This document shows positions 1 to 8,283 of a stretch of DNA of 15,332 bases, piece after piece (within the stretch, counting starts at the first letter, position 1; every line of letters begins with the position of its first letter). A program made the position numbers and the translations under genes. The notes below the pieces were generated by a model, which had not been told where the DNA came from, ran no database searches, and saw nothing but the letters and a program-made list of their open reading frames with translations. Origin of the DNA: Myxococcales bacterium (GTDB taxonomy: Bacteria; Myxococcota; Myxococcia; Myxococcales; Myxococcaceae); assembly GCA_003153055.1 (NCBI GenBank), contig PMBV01000374.1, forward strand, positions 4,491 to 19,822, in the 5' to 3' direction.

Positions 1-1131
1 GATGGCGAGCTTCTGGGGGAGGTAGGGCTTCGTCCGAAACTCCGCCCCTCCACCTTGGTGGCAGAGGAAACCATCGCTGGTCGTCGTTGTTCCAACACCT
101 CCACCATGTCGACCGTATTCGATGAGGGCCTTCGTGCCGGAGTCGAGGAGGGCCACATACCCGGAGAGCAGGCCATTCCCGTAGTACGTCTGGAGGTTGT
201 TCCCACACAACCCGACCGAGCCCAGCTGCATCCCCACCTCGATGGACGCAAAAGGAAAGTGCTTGCTGAGCCGCACCACGTTCCAGGTCGGTTCATCGTA
301 GATGAATGGGTCCCGATACCCCTGAGGCGGAGGGGTCCGCTCGGACTCCGACCTGAGCAACCGATGGGTGGGGGGAGTCAGCTGCTTGAGGTACGCAACG
401 GCACGGCTCAACCCCTCGCTAGCGTCCCTCGCCGCCTTGTTCTCGGTCTGGAGGAACTTCATCCGCTCCGAGACCACGCCGATGTTCAGGCCGTTCGCGC
501 CGGCGCTCGACCAGAACCCCTTGTCGTATTGCTCCTTGATGTCATCGGAGATTGCCCACGCCCACCCGAGGAGGCGCAAATCGAAGTTGTCCTTCTTCTC
601 CAGAGGCTCGAGCATCTGGTCCGTCAGCGGAAGCTTGAACACCAACTGGTACACCGTGTTGCCGGCGGTTTCCTGCTTCATCGAGACGGAGAGCGCGGAC
701 GGACCCGAGGCCTTCTCACACTCGACGCACCCGGCGAGCTCGCCGCTCGAATCCGGGAGGGTCGTCCCGCCCAGCTTCAGCTTCACGGTGAAGTCGACCG
801 CGTTCTCTCTCGGCTTGGTTTCCTTCAGGTCATCTCGCTCCCGAGCTGCTCCCGCCGCCGGGGCGCTCGCCGTGAAGAAGTCCATCTCGATGGACACGTC
901 CTTCCGGACCAGCCGATTCTTGGCGTTGACGCCTACCAGGTTCTCCACCAGCAGGTGCACGTAGACTTCCCCGCGGGTCTGGTCCGTCCCGTAGAAGGCG
1001 AGTTCCCTCGGCAGCTCGTCCAGATGACTCCGCTCGACCGGGTCGGGCGACTCGCTGAAGAAGGCTGCCATGATTTTCGGCTGGCCTTCGTGCACTACGA
1101 AGACAGGCATCGGTATTGGGGTCGTCGTCAT
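1..1131 (-). CDS. Effector-like large protein B, N-terminal 377 residues (3' end beyond window)
   Basis: I do not recognise a named family. The reading frame is open from ATG at 1131 to the window edge, giving 377 codons without a stop, so the C-terminus is missing. The start is supported by GAGGAG at 1138-1143, 6 nt upstream, and lies 39 bp after the stop of the LysM gene, so the two should form an operon. No signal peptide or membrane segment is visible. The protein is clearly homologous to the large protein at 12140-15332: residues 274-330 (DPFIYDEPTWNVVR onward, including VGLC-NNL-TYY) match residues 206-262 of that copy at about 35 of 57 positions without gaps. The GWAW-ISD-KEQY segment (189-202) and the N-terminal HLLVENL segment also match. 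The family is known to me only from this pair. The lead hypothesis is a secreted effector carried with the LysM protein; a surface or structural protein is not excluded. GC is high, like the kinase genes and unlike copy A. Confidence 0.85.
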   Translation of the reverse strand, partial: MTTTPIPMPVFVVHEGQPKIMAAFFSESPDPVERSHLDELPRELAFYGTDQTRGEVYVHLLVENLVGVNAKNRLVRKDVSIEMDFFTASAPAAGAARERDDLKETKPRENAVDFTVKLKLGGTTLPDSSGELAGCVECEKASGPSALSVSMKQETAGNTVYQLVFKLPLTDQMLEPLEKKDNFDLRLLGWAWAISDDIKEQYDKGFWSSAGANGLNIGVVSERMKFLQTENKAARDASEGLSRAVAYLKQLTPPTHRLLRSESERTPPPQGYRDPFIYDEPTWNVVRLSKHFPFASIEVGMQLGSVGLCGNNLQTYYGNGLLSGYVALLDSGTKALIEYGRHGGGVGTTTTSDGFLCHQGGGAEFRTKPYLPQKLAI

Positions 1132-1137
1132 CTCTCG

Positions 1138-1143
1138 CTCCTC
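1138..1143 (-). promoter_or_regulatory. Ribosome binding site of protein B
   Basis: GAGGAG on the minus strand, 6 nt upstream of the ATG at 1131. It fixes the start of the large protein and shows that it has its own translation signal inside the short gap after the LysM gene. Confidence 0.7.
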
Positions 1144-1170
1144 GGGCACTCGCGGCCCCGGCTCACCAGG

Positions 1171-2346
1171 TCAGGTTTCGCCGCCGGCGCCGGCTTCCGG
1201 AAACTGGACGTCATAGGTGTCTCTCCAGGTGAAGGGTGCGATAAGCCATCCGTTGGCGTCGCTCTTTCCCTCGTAGAGCCGCTGGTGGTTCTCCAACACA
1301 AGGAAGGGCTTGCGGGCGATGGGCTGATGCGCGGCGTTGACGCAGCGCCCGAAAGGCAACCGTGGACGCTTCACTCGGAGGACGTTCTGGGTGTCCGTCG
1401 CCAGCTCGGTCTTCGAGAAGAGCGTGGGAATTCGGATGAGGCCCGGCTCTTCACGCCCGGTGAAGACGCGGCCCCCTTGAGCGCCGTGCGTCGTGCACCC
1501 CATCCAGAGCTCGAGGAGGCGGTCGACCTCCTTCGGGTCCTTCGTACCCCAGTTGAAGTAGGCGAGCTCCTCCCAGGCCATCGCGGCCTTTCGGGCCACG
1601 CTCTGGAGGGTGTCGCCGTCGCGCACCCGGTAGGTCTCGAGCTTCACCAGGTAGCGAATCCGCGAGGTGTCGGTGCGCCGCCCGGCCTCACCTGCATCAC
1701 CGCCCTCGGTCCCCTCGATGGGCCCGGCGCCCCAGCCAACAACTACCCCCACCTCGTCGATGCGCGCCCCCTTGAACTCGGCCCGCACGTCGCCCGTCCC
1801 GCGCACGGTATGGGCGATGTGGATGTGGCCGCCGTCGTCAGTCCGCAGCGAGCGGAACCCGTCGGAGGCGGGCTCCTTCACGCCGAGGCTCAGCTGACCG
1901 ACGGGGGAGCCATCCACGTCGAGGACGACCTGGACGTCGAAGGTGGCCGGGGGGCGCTCCTCGGCGGGCTGCTCTGCCGGTGGCTCCGGCTCCTCGGAGT
2001 ACTGGGGTGGAACGGCGCGCTCCACCTCGAAAGCCACCACCTCCCTGCGGCGCACCGCCTCAAGCACCTCCTTCAGAAGGTACTGTTCGAGGCTTCCCGG
2101 GGGGAGGCTCGGCAGGCATGCCTGATGCGTCACCTCGCGGTACAGCTTCTCGATGACGCTCCCGCCGCGGAACGACGCCTCACTCGCGTTCATCTCGATG
2201 AGACGCTCGGCGTCCCAGGTGCTGAGCAGCTCCGGCGCGGGGTCGCCTCCAGTCAGCAGATGCAAATCCCAAGAAAGCAGGAAGCAGTATTCGCGAATGC
2301 TGTTCCTGACACGCGACCCGTACAGAGACAATTCACTGCTCGTCAT
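1171..2346 (-). CDS. LysM protein with two transthyretin/Ig-like segments, probable secretion adaptor
   Basis: 391 residues, ATG start with GGGGAGGG at 2354-2361, 7 nt upstream. No signal peptide is visible, which argues against simple Sec export. Residues 1-110 are an unassigned helical-looking domain, followed by a Pro/Glu linker (about 112-134). Residues 136-192 look like a transthyretin/carboxypeptidase-regulatory-like beta-sandwich (DGSPVGQLSLGV, then TDDGGHIHI). A LysM-type segment starts at about 237 (TYRVRDGDTLQSVA) and runs through YFNWGT to PGLIRIP near 307; LysM binds peptidoglycan glycans or acts as a packing module. Residues 321-382 hold a second sandwich-like unit (QPIARKPFLVLE, then YEGKSDANGWL). 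Cytoplasmic LysM proteins of this layout (YFNWGT with PGLIRIP) occur, as far as I recall, beside type VI secretion effectors. The large protein B starts 39 bp downstream, so an adaptor or loading role for B is my inference. LysM confidence is high, role moderate. Confidence 0.85.
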   Translation of the reverse strand: MTSSELSLYGSRVRNSIREYCFLLSWDLHLLTGGDPAPELLSTWDAERLIEMNASEASFRGGSVIEKLYREVTHQACLPSLPPGSLEQYLLKEVLEAVRRREVVAFEVERAVPPQYSEEPEPPAEQPAEERPPATFDVQVVLDVDGSPVGQLSLGVKEPASDGFRSLRTDDGGHIHIAHTVRGTGDVRAEFKGARIDEVGVVVGWGAGPIEGTEGGDAGEAGRRTDTSRIRYLVKLETYRVRDGDTLQSVARKAAMAWEELAYFNWGTKDPKEVDRLLELWMGCTTHGAQGGRVFTGREEPGLIRIPTLFSKTELATDTQNVLRVKRPRLPFGRCVNAAHQPIARKPFLVLENHQRLYEGKSDANGWLIAPFTWRDTYDVQFPEAGAGGET

Positions 2347-2379
2347 GCGCCATCCCTCCCCAAGGCCGCGAAGCGTGCG

Positions 2380-2408
2380 TGTTTACACAAGGGGGAATCC
2401 TCACGCAA
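2380..2408 (-). promoter_or_regulatory. Candidate sigma-70-like promoter for the LysM/protein B operon
   Basis: On the minus strand TTGCGT (2408-2403) and TAAACA (2385-2380) are separated by exactly 17 nt. Each matches 3 of 6 consensus positions. A start near 2373 would leave a leader of about 27 nt ahead of the LysM ATG. The position is right but the match is weak, so this is only a candidate. Confidence 0.25.
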
Positions 2409-2435
2409 CCACGGGCGCAGCCAAGGAAGCCCTTA

Positions 2436-2462
2436 TGGGCCCGGGGTCGGCGGGCGGGCCCA
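2436..2462. repeat. Inverted repeat TGGGCCC / GGGCCCA
   Basis: A perfect 7-bp inverted repeat with a 13-nt spacer, lying in the gap upstream of the LysM gene. No T-run follows on either strand, so it is not a clear intrinsic terminator. It could be a protein-binding site, or chance in GC-rich DNA. Confidence 0.3.
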
Positions 2463-2692
2463 GACCGGTTCGGGGAGCTCACCCGCGTACTGCGGAGCAT
2501 CGCCCGCGCCAAACGCAGGCGGCCAGAGTTGCTGTAGGCCTGGCTTCGGGCCGTCCGCCGGCTGAGACTGGAGCATCCGGGATTCTGGACGGGTCGAACC
2601 CATGCACTTGATGCGGGCGTGGCTGGTCTCGATCGTGCTCGTCACAGCGGCCGGTGTTGGCCCGCACCTGAGCCCGGCCGTCGAGCGTCTCG

Positions 2693-4591
2693 CTACTCGA
2701 GCGCGTTGAATACGAGGCGGACCTCTTCGCTTGGGCGGATGGTAACGGTCGTCCGAACCCGCTTCTTTGGGTGAGTCATCTCAATCTCGTAGGTGCCCGG
2801 CTTGAGTTGGTACGTTCCCGACGCATACGCCTCGCCGAGCTGTCTCCCATTGGCGCTGACGATTGCAAATGGAATCACCTTCACCGTCAGGCGCCCCATG
2901 CGGAGCACTGGCACTGGTGCGACGGCGGGCTCCGGCGAAGCCTTGGGCACGGGGAGAATGGCGGGTGCGGCGGCAACTTCAGCAGGAGGCTGAGGCGGTT
3001 CTTCCACGGGGTGCGCCCGTTCGGCGTCGTGCCGAAGCGGGGCGCGTTTCAGCGGAGCGTCGTCGAGCTGGGCGACCGGGGCGGGGCTGGGCGCGGATCC
3101 AACACCAGCCGGCCAAAGCACCGCCGCCACCGCTCCGGCGGCGATCGTCAGCACAACCACGCCGCCGACAACGTACGGGAGGATGGGCCGACGCAGCCGA
3201 GCCGCCCGCACGTCCTCCTCCACGGCCAGCCGCTCCCCATCTGAGTCGTACCCGCCGGCGTCCGGGGCTCCGGTCGCTCCTTCCACGACCGCCGGTTTCG
3301 CAGGTGGCCGGCGCACCAATCGTTGGGAGGACGACGCGTGGCGTGGCATCCGCGTCGTGCTCACTCTCGGCGGAGCACGGACTGGTTCGGTCCCACGCCT
3401 GGCCACCTCGGGCTCTTGCGCGCCATCCTCCGAAGCGACGGGAGCCGTCCTCCGGGCCGAGTGTGACAGCGCGGGATGCTCTTCGGTGCTCTCAACCCGG
3501 GCAAGCTCGCCAGGCCCGCGGGTCGCACGGACTGGAATGGCGCCTGCGGGAGTGTAGGTGACGGTTCCCGGCGGCGGCCCCCTGCGCTCCACGAAGTCGG
3601 TGTCCCCGAAGGCGTTGCTGTCGTCGATGGGTTGAGGCTCGAGCGGCGGCTCCATCGAGCCCCGATGCTCGAACTCGCCCGGGAAGACCTGATGGAGGAA
3701 GTCCGAAACAGAGGTGTCCTCCACAACCTTGGCGCTGTGGATCACGAAGGTTGCCAAGGCCCGCTCGAAGTCGAAGGCCGACTGGAAGCGCTCCTCGAGG
3801 CGCCTCGAGAGCGCCTTCATCACGACATCGGAGACTTCCCGATCGACCCCCGGGCCCAGGTCCATGGGTGGAGTGATGGCACCACTCTGCACCGCCCTCA
3901 GCACCGAGACGTCGGAGTCCCCGGAAAAGAGCCGCCCCCCGGTGAGCAACTCCCACAAGACGATGCCCAAAGAGAAGACGTCGCTGCGAGCGTCGACTGG
4001 CTCACCGCGACTCTGCTCGGGCGACATGTATGCGAACTTGCCCTTCAGCATGCCAGGCGCGGTATTCGTCGTGGTTGCCTTGGCAATCCCGAAGTCGCTG
4101 ATCTTCACTGCGCCGTCGAAAGACAGAAGGACGTTGTGCGGCGTCACGTCTCTGTGGACAACCCCGAGGCTACGCCCGCGATCACTCAGGGTATGCGCGT
4201 AGTGGAGCCCGCGAGCCACGTGAGCGCACACCTCGGCGGCCAGCGTTGCCGGCACAGCGAGGCCGAGCTCCCGGCACCGCTTTCCCAGCATCGCCAAGGA
4301 GACGCCGCGGACATACTCCATCACCAGGAAGTGCCGGTCCGCGTGCTTCCCGAAGTCGAATATCTGAACGACGTTCGCGTGGTTCAGCCGGGACGCCAGC
4401 TTCGCCTCGGCGATGAACATCTCGATGAACTGAGGATCGTTGCCAAGGAAGGAATGCACAACCTTGATGACGACGTCCTTCGCGAAGCCTTCGGCACCAA
4501 CCGCGCTCGCGAGGTAGATTTCTGCCATCCCGCCCTCTGCGAGCTTCTCCTTGACGAGATATCGGCCGATGGATGTGCCACGCGAAAGCAA
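2693..4591 (-). CDS. Transmembrane Ser/Thr protein kinase with PEGA-like C-terminal domain (kinase 1)
   Basis: A 632-residue Hanks-type kinase. The kinase domain spans about residues 9-285: glycine loop EGGMAEIY (19-26), ATP-binding Lys43, helix-C Glu62, catalytic HRD at 146-148 with Asn153, DFG at 166-168 and SPEQ near 190-193. The position two after the catalytic Asp is Thr (HRDVTPHN) rather than the usual Lys. A long Pro/Arg-rich linker (about 310-465) leads to a single membrane helix (about 471-493), a second Pro/Ala linker, and a C-terminal PEGA-like beta domain (565-632; GRLTVKVIP, LKPGTYEIEM). Topology should be kinase inside, PEGA outside. The start is TTG at 4591, because an in-frame stop lies at 4607-4609 and the next ATG falls inside the glycine loop; AAGGG at 4603-4607 is rather far, 11 nt. 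It is transcribed separately or by read-through from the lipoprotein gene 211 bp upstream. Substrates cannot be read from sequence. Confidence 0.92.
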   Translation of the reverse strand: MLSRGTSIGRYLVKEKLAEGGMAEIYLASAVGAEGFAKDVVIKVVHSFLGNDPQFIEMFIAEAKLASRLNHANVVQIFDFGKHADRHFLVMEYVRGVSLAMLGKRCRELGLAVPATLAAEVCAHVARGLHYAHTLSDRGRSLGVVHRDVTPHNVLLSFDGAVKISDFGIAKATTTNTAPGMLKGKFAYMSPEQSRGEPVDARSDVFSLGIVLWELLTGGRLFSGDSDVSVLRAVQSGAITPPMDLGPGVDREVSDVVMKALSRRLEERFQSAFDFERALATFVIHSAKVVEDTSVSDFLHQVFPGEFEHRGSMEPPLEPQPIDDSNAFGDTDFVERRGPPPGTVTYTPAGAIPVRATRGPGELARVESTEEHPALSHSARRTAPVASEDGAQEPEVARRGTEPVRAPPRVSTTRMPRHASSSQRLVRRPPAKPAVVEGATGAPDAGGYDSDGERLAVEEDVRAARLRRPILPYVVGGVVVLTIAAGAVAAVLWPAGVGSAPSPAPVAQLDDAPLKRAPLRHDAERAHPVEEPPQPPAEVAAAPAILPVPKASPEPAVAPVPVLRMGRLTVKVIPFAIVSANGRQLGEAYASGTYQLKPGTYEIEMTHPKKRVRTTVTIRPSEEVRLVFNALE

Positions 4592-4802
4592 GCAACAACC
4601 CGCCCTTCACCAGACTCCAGTGGTGCTATTCCTCAACGCCTGCCATGCGGGAAATTCGCCCGACCGCGGCCCGAGCCAGCGGGCCGTCCCCCGGTCGCCA
4701 ACAGGAGGTTCCCCATCTCGCACAACGAGGGGGATGTTGAACAGGTGCCTCGAGGGCTGGGCCCACCTGACACGACCTCCGGGAGCGTGGGTACGACTGC
4801 CC
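4592..4802. other. 211-bp gap ahead of kinase 1
   Basis: The gap between the large lipoprotein stop and the kinase 1 start. It contains a GC-only hairpin (4667-4686) and the weak kinase ribosome binding site. I see no convincing promoter boxes and no small gene. Confidence 0.5.
4667..4686 (-). terminator. GC-rich hairpin after the lipoprotein gene, possible terminator
   Basis: CGGCCCG (4667-4673) and CGGGCCG (4680-4686) form a perfect 7-bp all-GC stem with a 6-nt loop, about 117 bp after the lipoprotein stop. In the direction of transcription the sequence following includes AATTT but no true U-run. It may be a weak terminator, an attenuating structure, or an operator. Confidence 0.35.
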
Positions 4803-7316
4803 TCATGGACAACCCGATGTACGAATTGGGAAGCGCGTATCGCGGTTGCCGGCGTTGCCTGCCGTCCGCTGGTATTTGGGCCAGACCGCGTCCCCGTCGA
4901 GGCCGGGTGAGTCGACGATGAGGGCCTGGACGGTGCCGTCAGTGTACAGGACGTATAAGGTGCCGGTCGTCTGGCTGCCCGTACGGCTGCAGTCCAGGGT
5001 GGGATGGGCGGCTACTACCTTGCCAGCGGCCAATGAGGCGACCGACTGCCACTCCAACATGCCAAGGTTAGAGTCAAATACCATCAGGTAGCCGGCACTG
5101 GAGACGGCGTAGCCCAACTTCTTGGGGGAGGACGGCCGTGGTGCCCCGAGGACAGGGGTCGTCTTCAGAGTGCCGTGGAGGAAGGCGCCTACCTCACTCG
5201 TCGCCGAGCCTGTGGGGGTGAAGGCAACAAGCTTGTCCGTAGCGCCTGTGTAGCCCTTGGTGTCCGAGAGGAGAGCCTGGGCCCCGAAATCAAAGCCAAC
5301 AGCCCCAGCTTGGAGGGAGCCGGCATAGCGGTAGATCCCCTGACTGACTCCAGACACGCCAAACATGGCTGTTGTGCCATCGGAAAGCCAGGCCTGCCCA
5401 GGAGCAACGGAGTAGGCGGAGGTACCGCCGACCAAGGACGGCGTTCCGAACGAAGGCGTTCCCTCGAGGCCAGACACCGGCTGCACCCATACGCCAGCAC
5501 TGCTGCCCTGCCTCAAGAAGAGAGCCTGATTGCCGCTCACGAGGGTGTTCGCGGGGCTCTCAAGGGACCCGGGCGCGGGGGCGTCGAGAATGCCGGGGTC
5601 TGGGGTTTCGACGGCATCTGGGCTGCTCGCTGTCCTGAAGCGGGCGATTTCGCCTCTATTGGGACCGGAGTTAAAACTGCCAACTGCGGCGGTCTCGCCT
5701 GAGAGGGCCAAGAGCCCGAGGCCGGCGTAGGTCTGGGCTCCAGCGCTAGCGTTGACCATGTTCCGGCTGGTGGGAGTGCCGTCCGCCGCCAAGCGTCCGC
5801 CAATCCGCCCGTCTGGCTGGTTCGCAGCGAAGAAGACAACTTCGGTGGCACTCGTGTCGCTTGTCGGCCCCACGGCGAGACTCATGACGGCTCCGACTCC
5901 CGCATCCCACTTCACGGTCCCCTGAGGCGTGATCGCCAGAATGGTCCCGTTTGCGATGGAACCCAAATACAGCGTTCCATCCTGACCAAGCGCCGGGGAC
6001 GCACGGAGCGAATTGTTCCCGTTGTCGGGTGAAATGTCCTTCTTCCATCTCGTCCGAGTCACCGAGAGTGTCCCGCCGTCACCAGGACCGGAATTCCCGA
6101 ACATGTCCGTTCCGCTCAAGGCGACGCCGAAGGTGCCGTCCACAGCAGGAAATGCCGGCTGGCTGAAATCCAAAGAGAAGCACGCCACCGCGCCATCCGT
6201 CGCGCCGAAACCCGGACAACTCGACGTAGCAATCCGAGCCATCTGGGTTCCACCCAACGAGAGCCCCGCATCTCTGATGGCCTCGCTCGAAACGAGAATG
6301 CCCGGGACGACAGCGTCTCGCAGGTAGTCACCCCCATTAGACGCCACGACCAAACCGAACGTCGGAGGCGTCGCATCAACGATGTAGCTGTCCTTGATCC
6401 ACGGCCCGCCGTCCTCCCAGCCCAGAATCACCTCGACAGGCCCCTGAGCACTCCCGCCATCAATTACGGTGGCAATGCTCTCAGGCGAGCCCTCCACCAA
6501 GGCAAGGGTTCCCCTGACTCCATTCGCTGTCCTGAAGGGCACGGTGTTTGGTCTCGCGCCCCCACTTGGCCTCGAGACGTTCACCTGTATGGCCACTGGC
6601 GCGCTCTTCCCTACCGTCCCGCCGTCTGGGCTCGAGGCAGACAATACGAGGCCGAGGCTCGCGCACGTGCCCCCATCCGTCGTTGGCAGGCACTCCTGCC
6701 ATTGCGCACACGAGACGTTGCACATCTGGGTAATGACGGAAATAGTTGAATTCACCGCCTGCCAGCCTGCCGTCACCGACTGCCGCCCGAGAACATTCAT
6801 TGGAATGAATTCGGCCTGAAAGACACTGTCGACTCTGCTCAGCGTCGACGGCCCGGACATGCCGCCGCCGACCGCGAACACCGGAATCGAATCCCGCTCC
6901 AGCACACCGCCGTCCCATTGCGTCACCTGGAACTTGAACAGGGTACGGGCCGTTCCGCCGATCACATGATCCTCCTGCGGCGCGACGGGTACGATGCTGA
7001 CAGTCGTGCACACACCAATCGCCGGCTGAGTCGGCTTGCACGTCTGCCAGGCTTCGCAGCCCTGCTCGCCACAGAGCTGTGTTGACGGCCCCGCGTCGAC
7101 TCCGGCGTCCGTTCCTGCGTCGCCTTCTGCGTCCGTCCCAGCATCGCCACCATCAGGTTCCCGGCCCGCGCCCTCGGGCAGGTAGCAAATCTTCAAGGTC
7201 GCATCGCAGACCCCGAGGCCAGCGCAGTCTGAATTACTCTGACACGGAGTGAGCCCAGTGCAGCCCACGCCACCGAGGAGTCCTACGACCAGGCCCACAC
7301 ATGCGCGCCAATTCAT
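4803..7316 (-). CDS. Large Cys-rich lipoprotein with Ig-like and PQQ-like propeller regions
   Basis: 837 residues. A signal peptide ends in GVGC with Cys19 as the likely lipidation site, giving an envelope location. A Cys-rich segment follows (Cys25, 31, 37, 44), then a low-complexity Asp/Gly/Ala linker (about 52-77). Two tandem modules share the pattern C-x2-W-Q-x-C-x-P-T-x-C (Cys87-103 and Cys203-218), each followed by an Ig-like beta region; the first stretch runs to about 195 and the second to about 315. From about residue 425 a PQQ/quinoprotein-like beta propeller begins (DGTLYLGSIANGTILAI), ending with WPKYQRTAGNAGN. This layout is familiar among myxobacterial surface lipoproteins, but no substrate or reaction is known. 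The ATG overlaps the TGA of the upstream gene (ATGA, 7316-7313), with a 7-nt G run at 7324-7330 as ribosome binding site, so translation is probably coupled. It belongs to the kinase 2 operon. Confidence 0.88.
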   Translation of the reverse strand: MNWRACVGLVVGLLGGVGCTGLTPCQSNSDCAGLGVCDATLKICYLPEGAGREPDGGDAGTDAEGDAGTDAGVDAGPSTQLCGEQGCEAWQTCKPTQPAIGVCTTVSIVPVAPQEDHVIGGTARTLFKFQVTQWDGGVLERDSIPVFAVGGGMSGPSTLSRVDSVFQAEFIPMNVLGRQSVTAGWQAVNSTISVITQMCNVSCAQWQECLPTTDGGTCASLGLVLSASSPDGGTVGKSAPVAIQVNVSRPSGGARPNTVPFRTANGVRGTLALVEGSPESIATVIDGGSAQGPVEVILGWEDGGPWIKDSYIVDATPPTFGLVVASNGGDYLRDAVVPGILVSSEAIRDAGLSLGGTQMARIATSSCPGFGATDGAVACFSLDFSQPAFPAVDGTFGVALSGTDMFGNSGPGDGGTLSVTRTRWKKDISPDNGNNSLRASPALGQDGTLYLGSIANGTILAITPQGTVKWDAGVGAVMSLAVGPTSDTSATEVVFFAANQPDGRIGGRLAADGTPTSRNMVNASAGAQTYAGLGLLALSGETAAVGSFNSGPNRGEIARFRTASSPDAVETPDPGILDAPAPGSLESPANTLVSGNQALFLRQGSSAGVWVQPVSGLEGTPSFGTPSLVGGTSAYSVAPGQAWLSDGTTAMFGVSGVSQGIYRYAGSLQAGAVGFDFGAQALLSDTKGYTGATDKLVAFTPTGSATSEVGAFLHGTLKTTPVLGAPRPSSPKKLGYAVSSAGYLMVFDSNLGMLEWQSVASLAAGKVVAAHPTLDCSRTGSQTTGTLYVLYTDGTVQALIVDSPGLDGDAVWPKYQRTAGNAGNRDTRFPIRTSGCP
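7086..7163 (-). repeat. Low-complexity Asp/Gly/Ala-coding repeat
   Basis: An imperfect GAC/GCN/GGN repeat within the lipoprotein gene, encoding the flexible linker after the first Cys cluster (about residues 52-77, with repeated GDAGTDA units). Such linkers probably hold the folded part away from the membrane. The repeat could vary in length between strains. Confidence 0.6.
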
Positions 7317-8251
7317 TGAAAAGCCCCCCCAACAACCAACGCCGCGCCGCCGCTCGTTGGCAACACAGTCGCCTTCATGGATGTCTCGTGTGTCGGTGCG
7401 AAGAGAACCAGGGCAGCTCCGGTCGCGGCGACGACAGCGCCCGCGATGATGAGGCCGACTCCGGCGCCCTGCGCATTCCGCATGGGCTGAACGGAGCCCA
7501 GATCAGCTTGGAGCGCATTCCCGCTGGAGTCCTTTCGAACCTGAGGAGCCGCGGCGAACGTGATGACGCCCGCGACGAGCGCCAGTCCGCCCACGCCGAG
7601 CACGGTATAGCCGATCGGCTTCCATGGGCCTGCTGGGGCCACCGTCACCTCCAAGGGTGGCAAGGGCGGAGGCCGAAGCGTGGCGTCCTCTGCCGAGCTT
7701 GCAGGAGAACCAGCCACCGCCACGGACGGCTCAACCGCCGCCGGAGCCTCGATGATGAGCGGCAGCTTCGCCAGCTCGAGTTGTTTGAAGAGCGCCATCG
7801 TCAGTGGCTTGAAGACTTCAGAAATCGAGTCCTTGCCTTTGGGGAGCTTGACGGTCACTTCCTTCATGCGCTTTCCATCGGACCGCACGACCCTCGCCAT
7901 GATCTTGAGGTGAGGCCTCGGGTCGTCGCTCTCGGAGCCAAGCTTCACGAGCACGTACATCGCGAACCTGGTGACCGACTTCTCAGCGAGCTTGGCCAGG
8001 GCTTCGTCGGCCTCGTCCCAGTCTCGCCGCGTCGCGTCCTTGACGAAGGACTCGGTCTCTCTCTTCGAGGGCACCGTGACGCCGGGCTGACGCTCCAGCT
8101 CTTTGAAGAAACGAGCCGCGAGGTCTCCTTCGATCTTCGTGAAGTCCGTCGGAGGACTGAACTTCATCGGCGCAAGAACGACTGTCGGCTGGGTCGCCTC
8201 CCCGTACGCCGCCAGCGACGCCAAAATCAGGAAACCCGCGCATCTCGACAC
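7313..8251 (-). CDS. Exported protein with two hydrophobic segments, kinase-operon partner
   Basis: I cannot name the family. With the start chosen here (GTG at 8251, 312 residues) the protein opens with a signal peptide (CAGFLILASLAAYGEA). A soluble alpha/beta domain follows to about residue 165 (PTVVLAPMKF, then AARFFKELERQPGVTV and FAMYVLVKLG); it recalls CsgG/TolB-N-like domains that detect or assemble envelope structures, but this is only resemblance. A Pro-rich linker (170-205) leads to two hydrophobic segments (about 212-235 and 263-285) and a short beta end. AAAGGA (8258-8263) sits 6 nt upstream of this GTG. The alternative is GTG at 8287, which overlaps the kinase 2 stop as GTGA but puts 12 extra residues before the signal peptide. 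The 3' end overlaps the lipoprotein start by ATGA. All this supports one operon: kinase 2, this protein, lipoprotein. Confidence 0.8.
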   Translation of the reverse strand: MSRCAGFLILASLAAYGEATQPTVVLAPMKFSPPTDFTKIEGDLAARFFKELERQPGVTVPSKRETESFVKDATRRDWDEADEALAKLAEKSVTRFAMYVLVKLGSESDDPRPHLKIMARVVRSDGKRMKEVTVKLPKGKDSISEVFKPLTMALFKQLELAKLPLIIEAPAAVEPSVAVAGSPASSAEDATLRPPPLPPLEVTVAPAGPWKPIGYTVLGVGGLALVAGVITFAAAPQVRKDSSGNALQADLGSVQPMRNAQGAGVGLIIAGAVVAATGAALVLFAPTHETSMKATVLPTSGGAALVVGGAFQ

Positions 8252-8257
8252 GGTTCG

Positions 8258-8263
8258 TCCTTT
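8258..8263 (-). promoter_or_regulatory. Ribosome binding site deciding the start at 8251
   Basis: AAAGGA on the minus strand, 6 nt upstream of GTG at 8251. It places the start directly before the signal peptide, and so favours 8251 over the longer GTG at 8287. Confidence 0.5.
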
Positions 8264-8283
8264 CGTTGATGCCACGTTATTTC

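Larger units (their letters stand above)
2347..2692. other. 346-bp gap between kinase 1 and the LysM gene
   Basis: No convincing gene lies here. It holds the LysM ribosome binding site, a weak candidate promoter (2380-2408) and an inverted repeat (2436-2462). Short frames here (minus 2645-2433; plus 2602-2709) lack ribosome binding sites or recognisable products. No T-rich terminator follows the kinase stop. Confidence 0.6.

Noticed and set aside
55..2565. An 836-codon open frame on the plus strand
   Set aside because: It lies antisense to protein B and the LysM gene, both of which have homology or domains and good ribosome binding sites. Its product is low in recognisable motifs and typical of a mirror frame in high-GC DNA.
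2433..2645. A 70-codon minus-strand frame in the gap before the LysM gene
   Set aside because: GTG start without a ribosome binding site; Pro-rich sequence with no recognisable feature.
2602..2709. A 35-codon plus-strand frame with a signal-like start (MRAWLVSIVLVTAAGVG)
   Set aside because: The hydrophobic start is eye-catching, but it overlaps the kinase 1 stop, has no clear ribosome binding site, and could arise by chance.
3476..4921. A 481-codon plus-strand frame
   Set aside because: Antisense to kinase 1 and the lipoprotein end; no domain, and explained by the codon bias of the kinase gene.
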